Below, one piece after another: positions 26,627 to 35,359 of a stretch of 64,000 nucleotides of DNA. Below the pieces are notes generated by a model that worked only from the letters and a program-made list of their open reading frames with translations, was not told the DNA's origin and did no database searches. The stretch's first letter is position 1; the number at the start of each line of letters is the position of its first letter. A program made the translations under genes and the position numbers. Source of the DNA: Pseudomonas oryzagri (lineage in GTDB: Bacteria; Pseudomonadota; Gammaproteobacteria; Pseudomonadales; Pseudomonadaceae); assembly GCF_020831405.1 (NCBI RefSeq), contig NZ_JAJHPU010000043.1, positions 248,001 to 312,000 of the forward strand. Direction: 5' to 3'.

Positions 26627-27466
26627 ATGGATGAACAAACTCTGATCGTCGCCAGTACCGAGAAGGCCAGCCAGCTCTGGCAACTGGTCATCGACTACGG
26701 TTTCGCCTTCGGCGTGAAGATCATCGTCGCCCTGGTCTTCTGGGTGGTCGGTCGCTGGTTGATCCATTTCACCATCGGCCTGATGCAGCGCACCCTGACG
26801 GGCAAGCGCGTCGACCCGACCGTGCTGCGCTATCTCAGTTCGTTCCTCCTCGTCAGCCTCAACATCCTGCTGATCGTCGGCATCCTCGGCTACGTCGGCG
26901 TGCAGACCACCACCTTCGCCGCGCTGATCGCCGCGGTCGGCCTGGCCATCGGCCTGGCCTGGTCGGGCCTGTTGGCCAACCTGGCGGCCGGCGGCTTCAT
27001 CATCGTGCTGCGTCCGTTCAAGGTCGGCGACGTCATCTGCGCCGGCGGCGTGACCGGCACCGTCACCGAGATCGGCCTGTTCGCCACCACGATCAATACC
27101 CCGGACAACGTGCGGACCCTGGTGGGCAACAACAAGATCTTCACCGACAACATCCAGAACTTTTCCGCCAACCGCTACCGCCGCGTCGATCTCAAGGCCC
27201 AGCTGTCCGCCACCGCCGACTGGCAGGCGGTGGCGGAGCAGCTCAGGCAGCGCGTCGCCGCCATCGACAACGTGCTGGCCGAGCCGGGGGTGGACGTGGC
27301 GATCCTCGACTTCAACCTGGTCGGCCCGGTGCTGGCGGTGCGTCCGTACTGCCACAACGACCACTACGGCCAGGTCTATTTCGAGACCAACAAGGTGATC
27401 AAGGAAACCCTGGGCGAGGCCGGCTTCCCGGGGCCGGTGCCGGCGCAGACGGTGATCGTCCAGTAG
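26627..27466 (+). CDS. mscS: Small-conductance mechanosensitive channel (MscS family)
   Basis: A 279-residue inner-membrane channel that opens under hypo-osmotic membrane tension. It has three N-terminal hydrophobic segments, the pore helix with small residues (AALIAAVGLAIGLAWSGLLANLAAGGFIIVLRPFKVGD, about 96-134), the beta domain (GTVTEIGLFATTINTPDN) and the C-terminal alpha/beta domain. Length and order match E. coli MscS. ATG 26627 (MDEQTL) is chosen because the longer frame upstream is charged and unrelated. The 285-bp gap before it holds no recognisable gene. Confidence 0.92.
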   Translation: MDEQTLIVASTEKASQLWQLVIDYGFAFGVKIIVALVFWVVGRWLIHFTIGLMQRTLTGKRVDPTVLRYLSSFLLVSLNILLIVGILGYVGVQTTTFAALIAAVGLAIGLAWSGLLANLAAGGFIIVLRPFKVGDVICAGGVTGTVTEIGLFATTINTPDNVRTLVGNNKIFTDNIQNFSANRYRRVDLKAQLSATADWQAVAEQLRQRVAAIDNVLAEPGVDVAILDFNLVGPVLAVRPYCHNDHYGQVYFETNKVIKETLGEAGFPGPVPAQTVIVQ

Positions 27467-27527
27467 GTCGGCGGCGAGCCGGCCTGCACCTGTCCGCAGC
27501 GGGCGCGATCCTGCCGGATCGCCGCCC

Positions 27528-29435
27528 TCAGCCGCTCAGGAATGACTGGTGAATCTCGCTGCCATAGCGGCGGATGATGTCCAGCTTGGCCTTGTGCAGC
27601 GCCGCCGCGTCGTGGGGTTTGCCGGCGCGTTCCACCGCGCGGCGCGCCAGCTCGTCGGAAATCACGTCCATGAACAGCTCGGCCAGCAGCAGGCGGGCGG
27701 AGTCGCGGAAATGGCCGCGGCCGTCGACGTACAGCTGCACGGTCGGCGCCGCGGTGTTGATGAGGATCTTGCGCTCCTGCGGGCTGTACACCGCGCGGTC
27801 CAGCTCGTTGTCGAGGTGGCGGAACTCGTAGCCGAGGAACATGCGCTCGCCGTGGTCGTGGGGCGGCCGCCGGTAGGCGGGGTGAGCCGCCGGCGCGGCC
27901 CGCGCGGCGCCATGGTGGTGGGCGTGGTGGGCGGCCTGCTCGGCCACCACCAGTTCGCACCAGGCCCAGTAGCTGCCGGCGCGCACCAGGATCTCGCCGC
28001 GGCTGCCGGCGGTCGCGCCGCTCACCGTCCACTCCACCCTGCCACCGGCGGGCAGCTCGCCGAGCGGCATCTCGCTCGGCGCCGGGTCGATGCGCAGGCC
28101 CTCGGCCAGGCGGTACTCGAAGCGCAGCACCGCGTCGGCGGCCAGCTGGCCGGGATCGACCAGCAGGGCGACGTGGAACGGATGCCCGGCCGCGCGGTAG
28201 TAGAAGGGCGTGGAAAAGCGCAGCGCCGCCGGGCGCTCGGTCAGCGCGTCGAAGGTGCTTTCGGCGGGCGGCGGGCTGAGGCCAAGGTCCTTAATGGCGG
28301 CGCGGCTCATGCGCTCGAGCAGGTGCTCGATCATCTGGCTGGTGCGCCCGGACGCGCTGGCGTGCTCCAGGTGCCTGAGCTTCTCGCGCTCGGCCAGCAC
28401 GCAGGGCGCGATCATCGCGCTGACCGCCCGGGCGAACGCCGCGACGAAGGGCTCCTTGCGGTTGAGTCCCTCGCGCTCGTCGCTGATCACCGCCATGCCC
28501 TGGCCGAGCTTTTCGAGCAGCGCCGGGCACTCCACGCTGCCGAACAGGTACTCGGTGCCCAGCTGGTTCTCGTAGTCGAACAGCTGGCAGTCGAGCACCG
28601 CCGTGCCGGACAGCACCAGCAGGCCGTTGCTGCGCTCGTCGCCGCGGCTGCTCAACTCGGCGTCGAGGGCGCGCTTGAGGGTCAGGGTGAACGGGTAGCT
28701 GTGCTCTTCGTGGACGAACTGGCCGGCTTGCGCCGGGCCGATCAGCACGGCGGCCGGCGGCTCCTGATAGCGCACCGGGCCACTCTGCTCGAGCACCTTG
28801 CCGTGCTGGGTGTGCACCAGCTCGACGGTGCGCCGGCGCAATACGTCGCGCAGGTAGAAGTTGCCGGCCAGCGCCTGCACCAGCGAGCGGAAGTGCGGGA
28901 TGGTCACCTGCGGGTGGTCGGTGACGATGGTCACCCGCGTGCCGTTGCCGGGCGCGCCCAGCCGCTCGTGGTCCTTGGCGCGCGCCGGGCGGTCGCCGTC
29001 GCCGTCGTCGTACAGGTAGCCGCCGTGCTGGTCGCGAAACAGCTCGATGCGCGACAGGCGCCCGGTGCGGAGGGTCTCGATCCAGCCATAGCCCAGCCCG
29101 TAGATGGCCTGCTTGAGGCCGCGGCCGAAGTAGCCGCGCCCGCCGCCCTCGCCGCGCGCCAGCGGGCTGTGCGCCCCACCGTAGGCGAGGATGAAGCGCG
29201 CCTGGGCGAAGCTCATGCCCTCCGCCTGGTCGGCGACCGACAGCGCCGCGCCGCCCTGGTGACGCTCGTAGTGGATGCGGATCAGCCCGCTCACCGCCAC
29301 ACCGGCCTGCTCCAGCCGGCCGTAGCTGTCGTCGGCGTTGGTGATCAGTTCGACCAGGGCCTTTTCGACGGAGGCGAAGCGCCGCGAGTCGATGTCGATC
29401 ACCCGCTGGTCCACGGGAATGGGGGAAATGGCCAT
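27528..29435 (-). CDS. GHKL (HSP90/gyrase/MutL-fold) ATPase of unknown function
   Basis: A 635-residue protein with an N-terminal GHKL ATP-binding domain. The N-box is ELITNADDSYGR (Glu29, Asn33), the G1 box VADQAEGMS (Asp69), and the lid GRGYFGRGLKQAIYGLGYG (about 99-117). After residue 270 I recognise no domain. Around 510-525 there is a His/Ala-rich linker (HHAHHHGAARAAPAAH). There is no receiver, DHp helix or nuclease, so it is not a histidine kinase. ATG 29435 follows GAGGAG. A degenerate copy of residues about 179-226 survives at 35089-35230. Confidence 0.82.
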   Translation of the reverse strand: MAISPIPVDQRVIDIDSRRFASVEKALVELITNADDSYGRLEQAGVAVSGLIRIHYERHQGGAALSVADQAEGMSFAQARFILAYGGAHSPLARGEGGGRGYFGRGLKQAIYGLGYGWIETLRTGRLSRIELFRDQHGGYLYDDGDGDRPARAKDHERLGAPGNGTRVTIVTDHPQVTIPHFRSLVQALAGNFYLRDVLRRRTVELVHTQHGKVLEQSGPVRYQEPPAAVLIGPAQAGQFVHEEHSYPFTLTLKRALDAELSSRGDERSNGLLVLSGTAVLDCQLFDYENQLGTEYLFGSVECPALLEKLGQGMAVISDEREGLNRKEPFVAAFARAVSAMIAPCVLAEREKLRHLEHASASGRTSQMIEHLLERMSRAAIKDLGLSPPPAESTFDALTERPAALRFSTPFYYRAAGHPFHVALLVDPGQLAADAVLRFEYRLAEGLRIDPAPSEMPLGELPAGGRVEWTVSGATAGSRGEILVRAGSYWAWCELVVAEQAAHHAHHHGAARAAPAAHPAYRRPPHDHGERMFLGYEFRHLDNELDRAVYSPQERKILINTAAPTVQLYVDGRGHFRDSARLLLAELFMDVISDELARRAVERAGKPHDAAALHKAKLDIIRRYGSEIHQSFLSG

Positions 29436-29694
29436 GCGCGGCTCCTCGCCCGGCCTGCCGGAAGGCCGTTCAGGGAAAGGGTAGTCAATTGCCATCGGCG
29501 ATGGCGCGACGGTCTTGAAGGGGGCGATGAGCGCGCCGTTCCGGGCAGGCGCGGCAGCCGCGGCGGCCTGGCTCGGCGCGGTGGTCCAGGCCGACCGCAC
29601 CGCTTCGAGGGCCAGCGGCTTGCTTGCCGGAAGGGGCGCTGCGCTGCACTATCGGCGCTCGACTTTTCGGCAGTGCAACCACATGGAGGCAGGA

Positions 29695-30015
29695 ATGATC
29701 AAAGTCAGCGTGATGTACCCCAATACCCCCGGAGCCCGCTTTGACCATGAGTACTACCGGGACACGCACATGCCGCTGGTAAAGGCGCGGATGGGCGACA
29801 GCTGCAGGTTCTACACGGTCGACAAGGGGCTGGCGGGCGGTGCGCCTGGCGCACCGGCAACCTACGTCGGCATGTGCCACATCTTCTGCGACTCCGTCGA
29901 GGCGTTTCAGGCCGGCTTCGGGCCGCACGCCAAGGAGATACTGGACGACATCCCGAACTACACCGACATCGCGCCGGTGATCCAGATCAGCGAGGTCGTG
30001 GTCGGCAAGGAATGA
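29695..30015 (+). CDS. EthD family protein
   Basis: A 106-residue dimeric alpha/beta-barrel (EthD/ABM-like) protein. Typical elements are the VSVMYPNTPGARFDHEYYRDTHMPLVKARMG start and the aromatic pocket residues His and Tyr in EYYRDTHMP. Members support oxidative catabolism or act as small binding proteins; the ligand is unknown. ATG 29695 follows GGAGGCAGGA; an upstream in-frame extension lacks family resemblance. It is divergent from the GHKL gene and followed by two strong hairpins, so monocistronic. Confidence 0.9.
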   Translation: MIKVSVMYPNTPGARFDHEYYRDTHMPLVKARMGDSCRFYTVDKGLAGGAPGAPATYVGMCHIFCDSVEAFQAGFGPHAKEILDDIPNYTDIAPVIQISEVVVGKE

Positions 30016-30080
30016 TCGCGCCGCGCCTGCGCGATCATCGCTGAGGCAGCCGGCGCCGGGCATCGGCACCGGCTGCCTCA
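30012..30080 (+). terminator. Tandem stem-loops after the EthD gene
   Basis: The first stem overlaps the stop codon: ATGATCGCG (30012-30020) with CGCGATCAT (30030-30038). The second is longer: TGAGGCAGCCGG (30042-30053) with CCGGCTGCCTCA (30069-30080), extended by GCCG/CGGC after one mismatch. No U-tract follows. The rest of the gap to 30318 shows no gene. Confidence 0.55.
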
Positions 30081-30318
30081 GCGTGTTGCCAAGCCGTCAT
30101 TGCGGGGGCGGCGAAAGATAACAGGTGCCGCGCACAGGCACCGCCCGTGCACGGAACCTGCGCTTGCCGGTGCCCATCGCCCGCGTCAGACGAGCCTGCA
30201 AGCGCGCTGCGCGGGCGTTTGGCTTCAATGGGGGCCACCTTGCATGCGCCGCCGCGAACCCAACAAGGAAAGTTCGCTGGAACACGAACGCCCATCGCTC
30301 AAGGATGAGAAACCGCCA

Positions 30319-31383
30319 ATGCCTGTCCTCGCTCGCGCCGCCATTCTCAGCAACTACCAGGAAGTTGCCGGCCATCTGGGCCTGAACTACCAGACCCTGC
30401 TCTCCCAGGCGGGCCTCTGCGCTTCGCAGATCGACGTCCCCACCAAGCGTATTCCGGTTGCCGCGGCGGTCACCCTGCTCGAGATGACGGCGCGCGTCAG
30501 CGGCTGCGAGACGTTCGGCCTGCGCATGGCCGAGTTGCGCCAACTGGCGGACTTCGGCGAGGTCAGCCTGCTGCTCAGCCACCAGCGCACCCTGGCTGAC
30601 GCCCTGCAGGTGTTCGTGCAATACCGCCACCTGCTCAACGAGTCCCTGGCGATCTACATCGAGAAGGCCGACAAGACGGTGATCATCCGCGAGGAGGTGG
30701 TCACCGACCTGGCGATCCACAGCCGCCAGGCCATCGAACTGGCGATTGGCGTGATGCACCGCTTCTGCGCCGCCCTGCTCGGCGCGCACTGGCATCCGCT
30801 CAGCGTCAACTTCACCCATGCGGCGCCGGCCGATCTGGCCGTGCACCGGCGCATCTTCGGCTGCAAGCTGGTGTTCGGCAGCGAATTCAACGGCATCGTC
30901 TGCCATGCCGCCGACCTGGACCAGCCCAACCCGCGGGCCAATCCCGCCATGGCGCGCTACGCACGGCATTATCTGGATCTGCTGCAGGCCGAGGACGAAC
31001 CCGATCTGGCGTTCGATGTGCGCAAGGTGATCTACCTGCTGCTGCCGATGGGGCGCGCCACCATCGCGCAGATCGCGCCGGCCCTGGGGATGAACGTACG
31101 CACCCTGCAACGCCGCCTGGAGGAATGCGGCGTCACCTTTGGCGAGCTGATCAACAAGGTGCGCTTCGACCTGGTGATCCGCTATCTCGACAATCCCGAC
31201 CTTTCGTTGGGGGAGATCGCCGACATGCTCGGCTATTCCATGCCCAGCTCATTTACCCGCTGGTTCATCGCCAACTTCGGCCAGCCACCGGCGGCCTGGC
31301 GTGCCGCCCGCCGCGCGGCCAAACGCAGCACGGCAGGAGCAGGCCCGCGGAGCGTGTTCAGCATGACCGGCATCGCCACCTGA
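30319..31383 (+). CDS. AraC-family transcriptional regulator (OruR/ArgR-like, Arabinose_bd domain)
   Basis: A 354-residue regulator. Residues 15-205 are the ligand-sensing domain of the PF12625 type (YQEVAGHLGLNYQTLLSQAGL; FGLRMAELRQLADFGEVSLLLSHQRTL). Residues about 245-335 are the two helix-turn-helix units of AraC (IAQIAPALGMNVRTLQRRLE; LSLGEIADMLGYSMPSSFTRWF followed by FGQPPAAWR). ATG 30319 (MPVLARA) starts the sensing domain; the ribosome-binding site is weak. It converges on the FadL-type gene and could control it or the EthD gene; the sequence does not decide. Confidence 0.92.
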   Translation: MPVLARAAILSNYQEVAGHLGLNYQTLLSQAGLCASQIDVPTKRIPVAAAVTLLEMTARVSGCETFGLRMAELRQLADFGEVSLLLSHQRTLADALQVFVQYRHLLNESLAIYIEKADKTVIIREEVVTDLAIHSRQAIELAIGVMHRFCAALLGAHWHPLSVNFTHAAPADLAVHRRIFGCKLVFGSEFNGIVCHAADLDQPNPRANPAMARYARHYLDLLQAEDEPDLAFDVRKVIYLLLPMGRATIAQIAPALGMNVRTLQRRLEECGVTFGELINKVRFDLVIRYLDNPDLSLGEIADMLGYSMPSSFTRWFIANFGQPPAAWRAARRAAKRSTAGAGPRSVFSMTGIAT

Positions 31384-31422
31384 GCGGGCCGAGCGCGGGA
31401 AAACCGGCAGGCGTACGGTCGC

Positions 31423-32655
31423 TCAGAAGTGGTAGGCCACGTCCAGCACCAGCAGGTAGGGATTATCGGTTTCGCCCGCCACGCGTCCGCGCGCGGCCGA
31501 GGGGCCGGTGTCGACCTCGCCCTTGCCGTAATCGATCAGGTTGAGGTTGATGTCCACCATGGACCCGTCGCGGCGGGTGAGCTGCACTCCGCCGCCGACG
31601 CCCCACATGCGGTCCAGCGGCAGGGCGAGGCTGCGCTCGTCGTCGTCGGTCGGCGCGGTGACATACAGGACGCCGATGGAATAGCGCCGTCCCTGGTTGG
31701 CGGGAAAGCCGTAGCCCAGCGTCACCCCCCAGAAATCCTGGTAGGCGCCGCTCTCGTCGACGTCGAGCTCGGTGCCGTCGAGCGAGATCGACGAGGTGCC
31801 GAACTCGGAGAAGTCCACCCACATGACGTCGAAGGTGACGAAGGAGCCGGACTCCAACTCGTGATAGACGCCGGCGTTGATCCGCTGCGGCAGGGTGTTT
31901 TCCACCTCGATATCGTCGGGCAGCAGGCCTTGCTGCAACAGCGCCCCCAGCACCGGGCCCGGACTCCGGAACTTGAGGTCGCCCTCCAGGTCGGCGGTCG
32001 CCTCCGTGGTGTAGACCACGCCGAAACGGGTGCGCGCGTTCATCTCCCAGAGCGCGGAGAGGGTGACGTTGGTGCCGATGCCATCCAGTTCGGCCTCCAG
32101 CTTGCCGTCCGGGCCGCCGAGGGTATTGATGGCCACCTCGCTCTCCGACAGCGTGTAGTTGATTCCCACCGCCCCGCCGATCGACCACTGCTCGTTCAGG
32201 CGATAGGAAACCGCCGGCGTCACCGCCACGTAGACCAGCGAATAGCTGTCGGCATAGTAGCGGCCGGCCCAGTCATCGCCGTAGTCAGTGCCGAAGCCGG
32301 TGGGCACGGTCAGCGAAATGCCGGCATGCACGCGATCGGTGAGCTGGCGCACGTGGAAGCCCAGCGGAAGCAAGGCGGGAGACGCGTCGTCGTCGGGATC
32401 GCCGCCGCCGATGGTGGTGCGGCTTTCGTCGACCCCAAACTCGCCCATCCCCTGCGCCAGAGCGCCACGCAGGGTGGTGGCCCGCTCGCCGAGCCGGGAC
32501 ATGCCCGCAGGATTGCTTATGGAGGTTTCCGCCGTATCCGCCTTGGCCGAGATACCGGCCAGAGCGGGCATTCCGGCAATCGCCGAGGTGGCTGGCAGCA
32601 GTCCCAGCAAAACCATCAGCGTGACCCGGGCATTGCAGTGTCTGTCGAGGAGCAT
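31423..32655 (-). CDS. FadL/OmpP1/TodX-family outer-membrane transport protein
   Basis: A 410-residue outer-membrane beta-barrel. The signal peptide (TLMVLLGLLPATSAIA) is followed by the plug motif SISNPAGMSRLG that marks the family, then amphipathic strands, ending with Phe (LDVAYHF) as barrel proteins do. The family imports hydrophobic compounds such as long-chain fatty acids or aromatics; the ligand is unknown. The barrel is somewhat shorter than E. coli FadL. It is convergent with the AraC-type regulator, 39 bases between stops. Confidence 0.9.
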   Translation of the reverse strand: MLLDRHCNARVTLMVLLGLLPATSAIAGMPALAGISAKADTAETSISNPAGMSRLGERATTLRGALAQGMGEFGVDESRTTIGGGDPDDDASPALLPLGFHVRQLTDRVHAGISLTVPTGFGTDYGDDWAGRYYADSYSLVYVAVTPAVSYRLNEQWSIGGAVGINYTLSESEVAINTLGGPDGKLEAELDGIGTNVTLSALWEMNARTRFGVVYTTEATADLEGDLKFRSPGPVLGALLQQGLLPDDIEVENTLPQRINAGVYHELESGSFVTFDVMWVDFSEFGTSSISLDGTELDVDESGAYQDFWGVTLGYGFPANQGRRYSIGVLYVTAPTDDDERSLALPLDRMWGVGGGVQLTRRDGSMVDINLNLIDYGKGEVDTGPSAARGRVAGETDNPYLLVLDVAYHF

Positions 32656-32859
32656 GGCCGCCAGTTCCCTCTCGCTGTGTCCGTTTTATTCCGCTTTGCG
32701 CATGGCCTGCGCAGGTCGCGGCTGACTTTCAGCATAGGTGAGGAAAAGCCGGCCGCTGCCCGACGTTGCGGTCCGGGAGGCGGCTCAGGCGGCAGGCGAT
32801 CGCGGCCAGGCGGCTTCAGCGCGCCGTTGCCGTGGTCGTCTTCGCCGCTGTTGGGCGCG

Positions 32860-33633
32860 TCAGCGATCCAGCGCCGGCAAGGCCTCGCCGAAGATCGACA
32901 GTACCTGGCAGAAGCTCGCCTCGGGCGCTGCGTGCAGTTGCAGCGTTTCACCGGTGACGGGATGGCGGAAGGCCAGGCCGGTAGCCGCCAGCATCAGCCG
33001 GCTGTAGCCGAAGCGCTCGGCGAAGTAGTGGTTGTGGCGGGTGCGGCCGTAGTTGGTGTCGCCGATGATCGGGTGGCTGATGTGCTGCATGTGGCGGCGC
33101 AACTGGTGCTTGCGGCCAGTCTCGGGGTACAGCGCCACCAGGCTGTAGCGGCTGGCCGGATAGCCTTCGATCTGCACCGGGATCTCCGTGGTTGCCAGAC
33201 GGCGGTAGCGGGTCACCGCCTCGCGCACCGGCTGCTCGTCCTTGTCGCGGCGGTCGATGGCGTGCTCGCGCAGCGGATGGTCGATCAGCCCTTCCTCGGC
33301 GATCCAGCCGCGCACCATGGCCAGATAGGTCTTCTGCATCTCGCCGGCCATCAGCGCCTTGCCCAGCACGCTGGCGGTGGCCGAATCGCGTGCGAACACC
33401 AGCAGCCCGGAGGTCGGGCGGTCCAGTCGATGCAGCGGATAGACGTGCTCGCCGCCGTTCAGCTCGCGGGCGTATTGCAGCGCGAATTCGGTTTCATGGC
33501 GATCGATCGGGCTGCGATGCACCAGCAGCCCGGCCGGCTTGTGCACGGCCAGCAGCCAGTCGTCCCGGTAGATCTCGGTGAGCGGATTGGCCGGTGGCAG
33601 ACGGGCGGGAGCGGGCTGATCGAGGGCGGACAC
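32860..33633 (-). CDS. truC: TruC, tRNA pseudouridine(65) synthase
   Basis: A protein of about 257 residues related to RluA-type synthases, closest to TruC. The catalytic Asp lies in YPLHRLDRPTSGLLVFARD. Further family blocks are VHKPAGLLVHRSPIDRHE, ETGRKHQLRRHMQHISHPIIGDTNYG and RLMLAATGLAF. I propose GTG 33633 as start, which gives the usual length. The in-frame ATG at 33810 would add 59 unrelated residues and overlap the upstream GNAT gene by about 100 bases. A degenerate copy of the catalytic region lies at 35241-35326. Confidence 0.88.
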   Translation of the reverse strand: MSALDQPAPARLPPANPLTEIYRDDWLLAVHKPAGLLVHRSPIDRHETEFALQYARELNGGEHVYPLHRLDRPTSGLLVFARDSATASVLGKALMAGEMQKTYLAMVRGWIAEEGLIDHPLREHAIDRRDKDEQPVREAVTRYRRLATTEIPVQIEGYPASRYSLVALYPETGRKHQLRRHMQHISHPIIGDTNYGRTRHNHYFAERFGYSRLMLAATGLAFRHPVTGETLQLHAAPEASFCQVLSIFGEALPALDR

Positions 33634-33706
33634 GGGCAGGGCTGGCTGGGGAAAAGGGCAGGGGAAGGTACGGGGTTTGCGGGCGTTTGGCCAGCGGAGC
33701 GGACTT

Positions 33707-34180
33707 TCAGCCCGCCAAGGCCAACTGCATGGGCTGGAAAGAAACACCATTTTTCGTTTGCGGGCCGGTTGTGGAGATAAAGCCCCAGCGGGAATAAACA
33801 GGAACTGCATACAGCGAGGAGTTCACGGTAAAGCCTTCGGTATTGCCCGAGCGAATGGCGCTCTCTTTGAGATGCTGCCAAAGCAGCGAGGCTATCCCTT
33901 GGCGCTGATAAGCCGGCGAAACAAAGAGATGGTGGATATGCCGATTGTCACGCAAGGCCGCGGCGCCGATCAGATCATCGCCATGCACGGCGACGAGGTA
34001 GTGGAAGTCGGGGCTGGTGATGCATCCCAGCACCGACTCTTTCGAGAAGCTCGATAAAAAGCGTGCGGACTCGCCGTCCGACGGGTCCGCCAGAAAATAA
34101 TGGGCCACTGCCTGAATCAACAAGGCTATGGCCTGGGCGTCGTCTTCGCTTGCAAGGCGTATGGCGGGCGATTGGGGCAT
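33707..34180 (-). CDS. GNAT family N-acetyltransferase
   Basis: A 157-residue acetyl-CoA-dependent acyltransferase. The cofactor loop is visible in HHLFVSPAYQRQGIASLLWQHL (about 84-105), followed by the C-terminal strand NSSLYAVPVYSRWGF. The substrate is not predictable. It lies just upstream of truC on the same strand with about 70 bases between. Base composition is lower in GC than its neighbours, compatible with acquisition. Confidence 0.88.
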   Translation of the reverse strand: MPQSPAIRLASEDDAQAIALLIQAVAHYFLADPSDGESARFLSSFSKESVLGCITSPDFHYLVAVHGDDLIGAAALRDNRHIHHLFVSPAYQRQGIASLLWQHLKESAIRSGNTEGFTVNSSLYAVPVYSRWGFISTTGPQTKNGVSFQPMQLALAG

Positions 34181-34377
34181 GTGGATAACTCTTGGGGAGA
34201 GCCGGCCGCCGAAGGCGCTCCGGCTCCGATGAACGGACAGGTCGATCTTACTGGGCAGGCCCGCTCGGCATCAGCGTTGCGGAGAGCGCTGCGCTCATGC
34301 CCTGGTCGAGCGTTTTCACCCTTTGATCACGAAGGTTCCGCCGTTGCGCCAAACAGTGTGCGTCTGGCTGGAGGCAC

Positions 34378-34815
34378 TTATCGGGGCTCGCCATTGGCAA
34401 GGTATTTTTTGAAATACCCGGCCTTCGTCGCATAACCGAGTGCGCGGTAGAAGTCAGCCGCGCCAGCCGTCGCCAGAGCGGTGAGCGTGCAACCGGCTTC
34501 CGTGGCCCAGGTTTCAAATTCGGCCATGAGCATCCGCCCCACACCGCTACGCCGCTCCGTATCGAGCACCAGTATCTCGTCCACCCAGGCGGTATCGCCC
34601 GCGGCATAGAATGCGGAGTGCCTGTGGCCGGAAAGGTAGCCGACCAGGCTTTCATCGCGCACCGCCACGGCAATGCATGCATACGGATCGGCGCGTTTGC
34701 TCCGGAACATGCGGGAGTAGGTGTCTGCGCTTATGGGGGTGGGCGTCGGGAAGGCGCGCACCAGTTCCAGCAATTGTGCCTCGTCCGCTGAAGTCGCCAA
34801 ACGAATCCGGATCAT
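34378..34815 (-). CDS. GNAT family N-acetyltransferase
   Basis: A 145-residue member of the same superfamily but not a close paralogue of its neighbour. The acetyl-CoA motif is WVDEILVLDTERRSGVGRMLMAEFETWA (about 79-106), followed by GAADFYRALGYATKAGYFKKYL. The 197-bp gap to the other GNAT gene shows no gene. I looked there for an integron attC site because of the cassette-like look and did not find one. Confidence 0.88.
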   Translation of the reverse strand: MIRIRLATSADEAQLLELVRAFPTPTPISADTYSRMFRSKRADPYACIAVAVRDESLVGYLSGHRHSAFYAAGDTAWVDEILVLDTERRSGVGRMLMAEFETWATEAGCTLTALATAGAADFYRALGYATKAGYFKKYLANGEPR

Positions 34816-34932
34816 GTTGCAGTCCCCGCGGAGGAAGTGGGCGATAGCGAAATGTGCAATGGACCCCTTCTCACCACACCGGCGGTGCCGTCGGCGGTGT
34901 GCGGAGGAAAAGCGGTGTGCAGGCAGAGTGCA

Positions 34933-35078
34933 GTGGATCTGGCCAAGTCCGTTTACCAGTTGCCGAGAGCGTCCGTGCCGGGCGGGGAGTCAGCGCAAGC
35001 GGCTGAATCGCGGGGCGTTCCGTCGTTATATACAGAAGCAGGCAGAGCCGGTCGAGTGGCTGCAGGAGACTTGGGCAT
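34933..35078 (+). pseudogene. Fragment of IS110-family transposase N-terminus
   Basis: One frame gives VDLAKSVYQLPRAS, the start of the IS110/IS1111 DEDD domain with its first Asp. After a frame change the next frame gives SQRKRLNRGAFRRYIQKQAE and then PVEWLQE, matching the following segment of the same family (normally RKRLNRxxFxRY...VEWVMEA). The frames are out of register and the rest of the element is missing. No terminal repeats were seen. Confidence 0.65.
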
Positions 35079-35088
35079 GGCGCATCTG

Positions 35089-35230
35089 GCGGCTCCTGGT
35101 GGCGCAGCGGGCCGCTCTGCTCGAGCACCCAGCCGTGCTGGGTGGGAACCGGCTCGACGGTGCGCCGGCGCCGGACAGTGCGCAGGTAGCTGTTGCCGGC
35201 CACCGCCTGCACCAGAGGGCGGAAGTAGCC
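35089..35230 (-). pseudogene. Degenerate fragment of the GHKL ATPase gene
   Basis: The minus-strand translation YFRPLVQAVAGNSYLRTVRRR continues RTVEPVPTQHGWVLEQSGPL, closely matching HFRSLVQALAGNFYLRDVLRR and RTVELVHTQHGKVLEQSGPV of the intact gene (source bases about 28756-28900). The DNA is visibly alike with scattered changes. No other part of the gene is present. Confidence 0.85.
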
Positions 35231-35240
35231 GCTGGCTATG

Positions 35241-35326
35241 TTCGGATCGCGCGCGAACACAGCAGCCCGGAGGTCGGGCGGTCCAACCGATATGGCGGAT
35301 AGGCGTGCCGCCGTCGTTCAGCCGCG
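35241..35326 (-). pseudogene. Degenerate fragment of truC
   Basis: The minus-strand translation RRRHAYPPYRLDRPTSGLL matches GGEHVYPLHRLDRPTSGLL of truC (source about 33385-33470). Small deletions shift the frame, e.g. one base lost in the GAACACAGCAG run. It abuts the GHKL shard, which is not the order of the intact genes. Confidence 0.85.
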
Positions 35327-35359
35327 GCGCGCCGCAAGTTGGTCCCGGTCGGCAGGGGA

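Larger units (their letters stand above)
34816..35359. other. Gene graveyard: mosaic of degenerate shards
   Basis: This 544-bp gap has no intact gene. It contains, in order, a piece of an IS110-type transposase, a piece of the GHKL ATPase gene and a piece of truC, each annotated separately. The first 100 bases are unidentified. All apparent open frames here run across shard boundaries. Confidence 0.75.

Noticed and set aside
34181-34377. Possible integron attC site between two GNAT genes
   Set aside because: No paired RYYYAAC/GTTRRRY core sites were found and no integrase gene is present.
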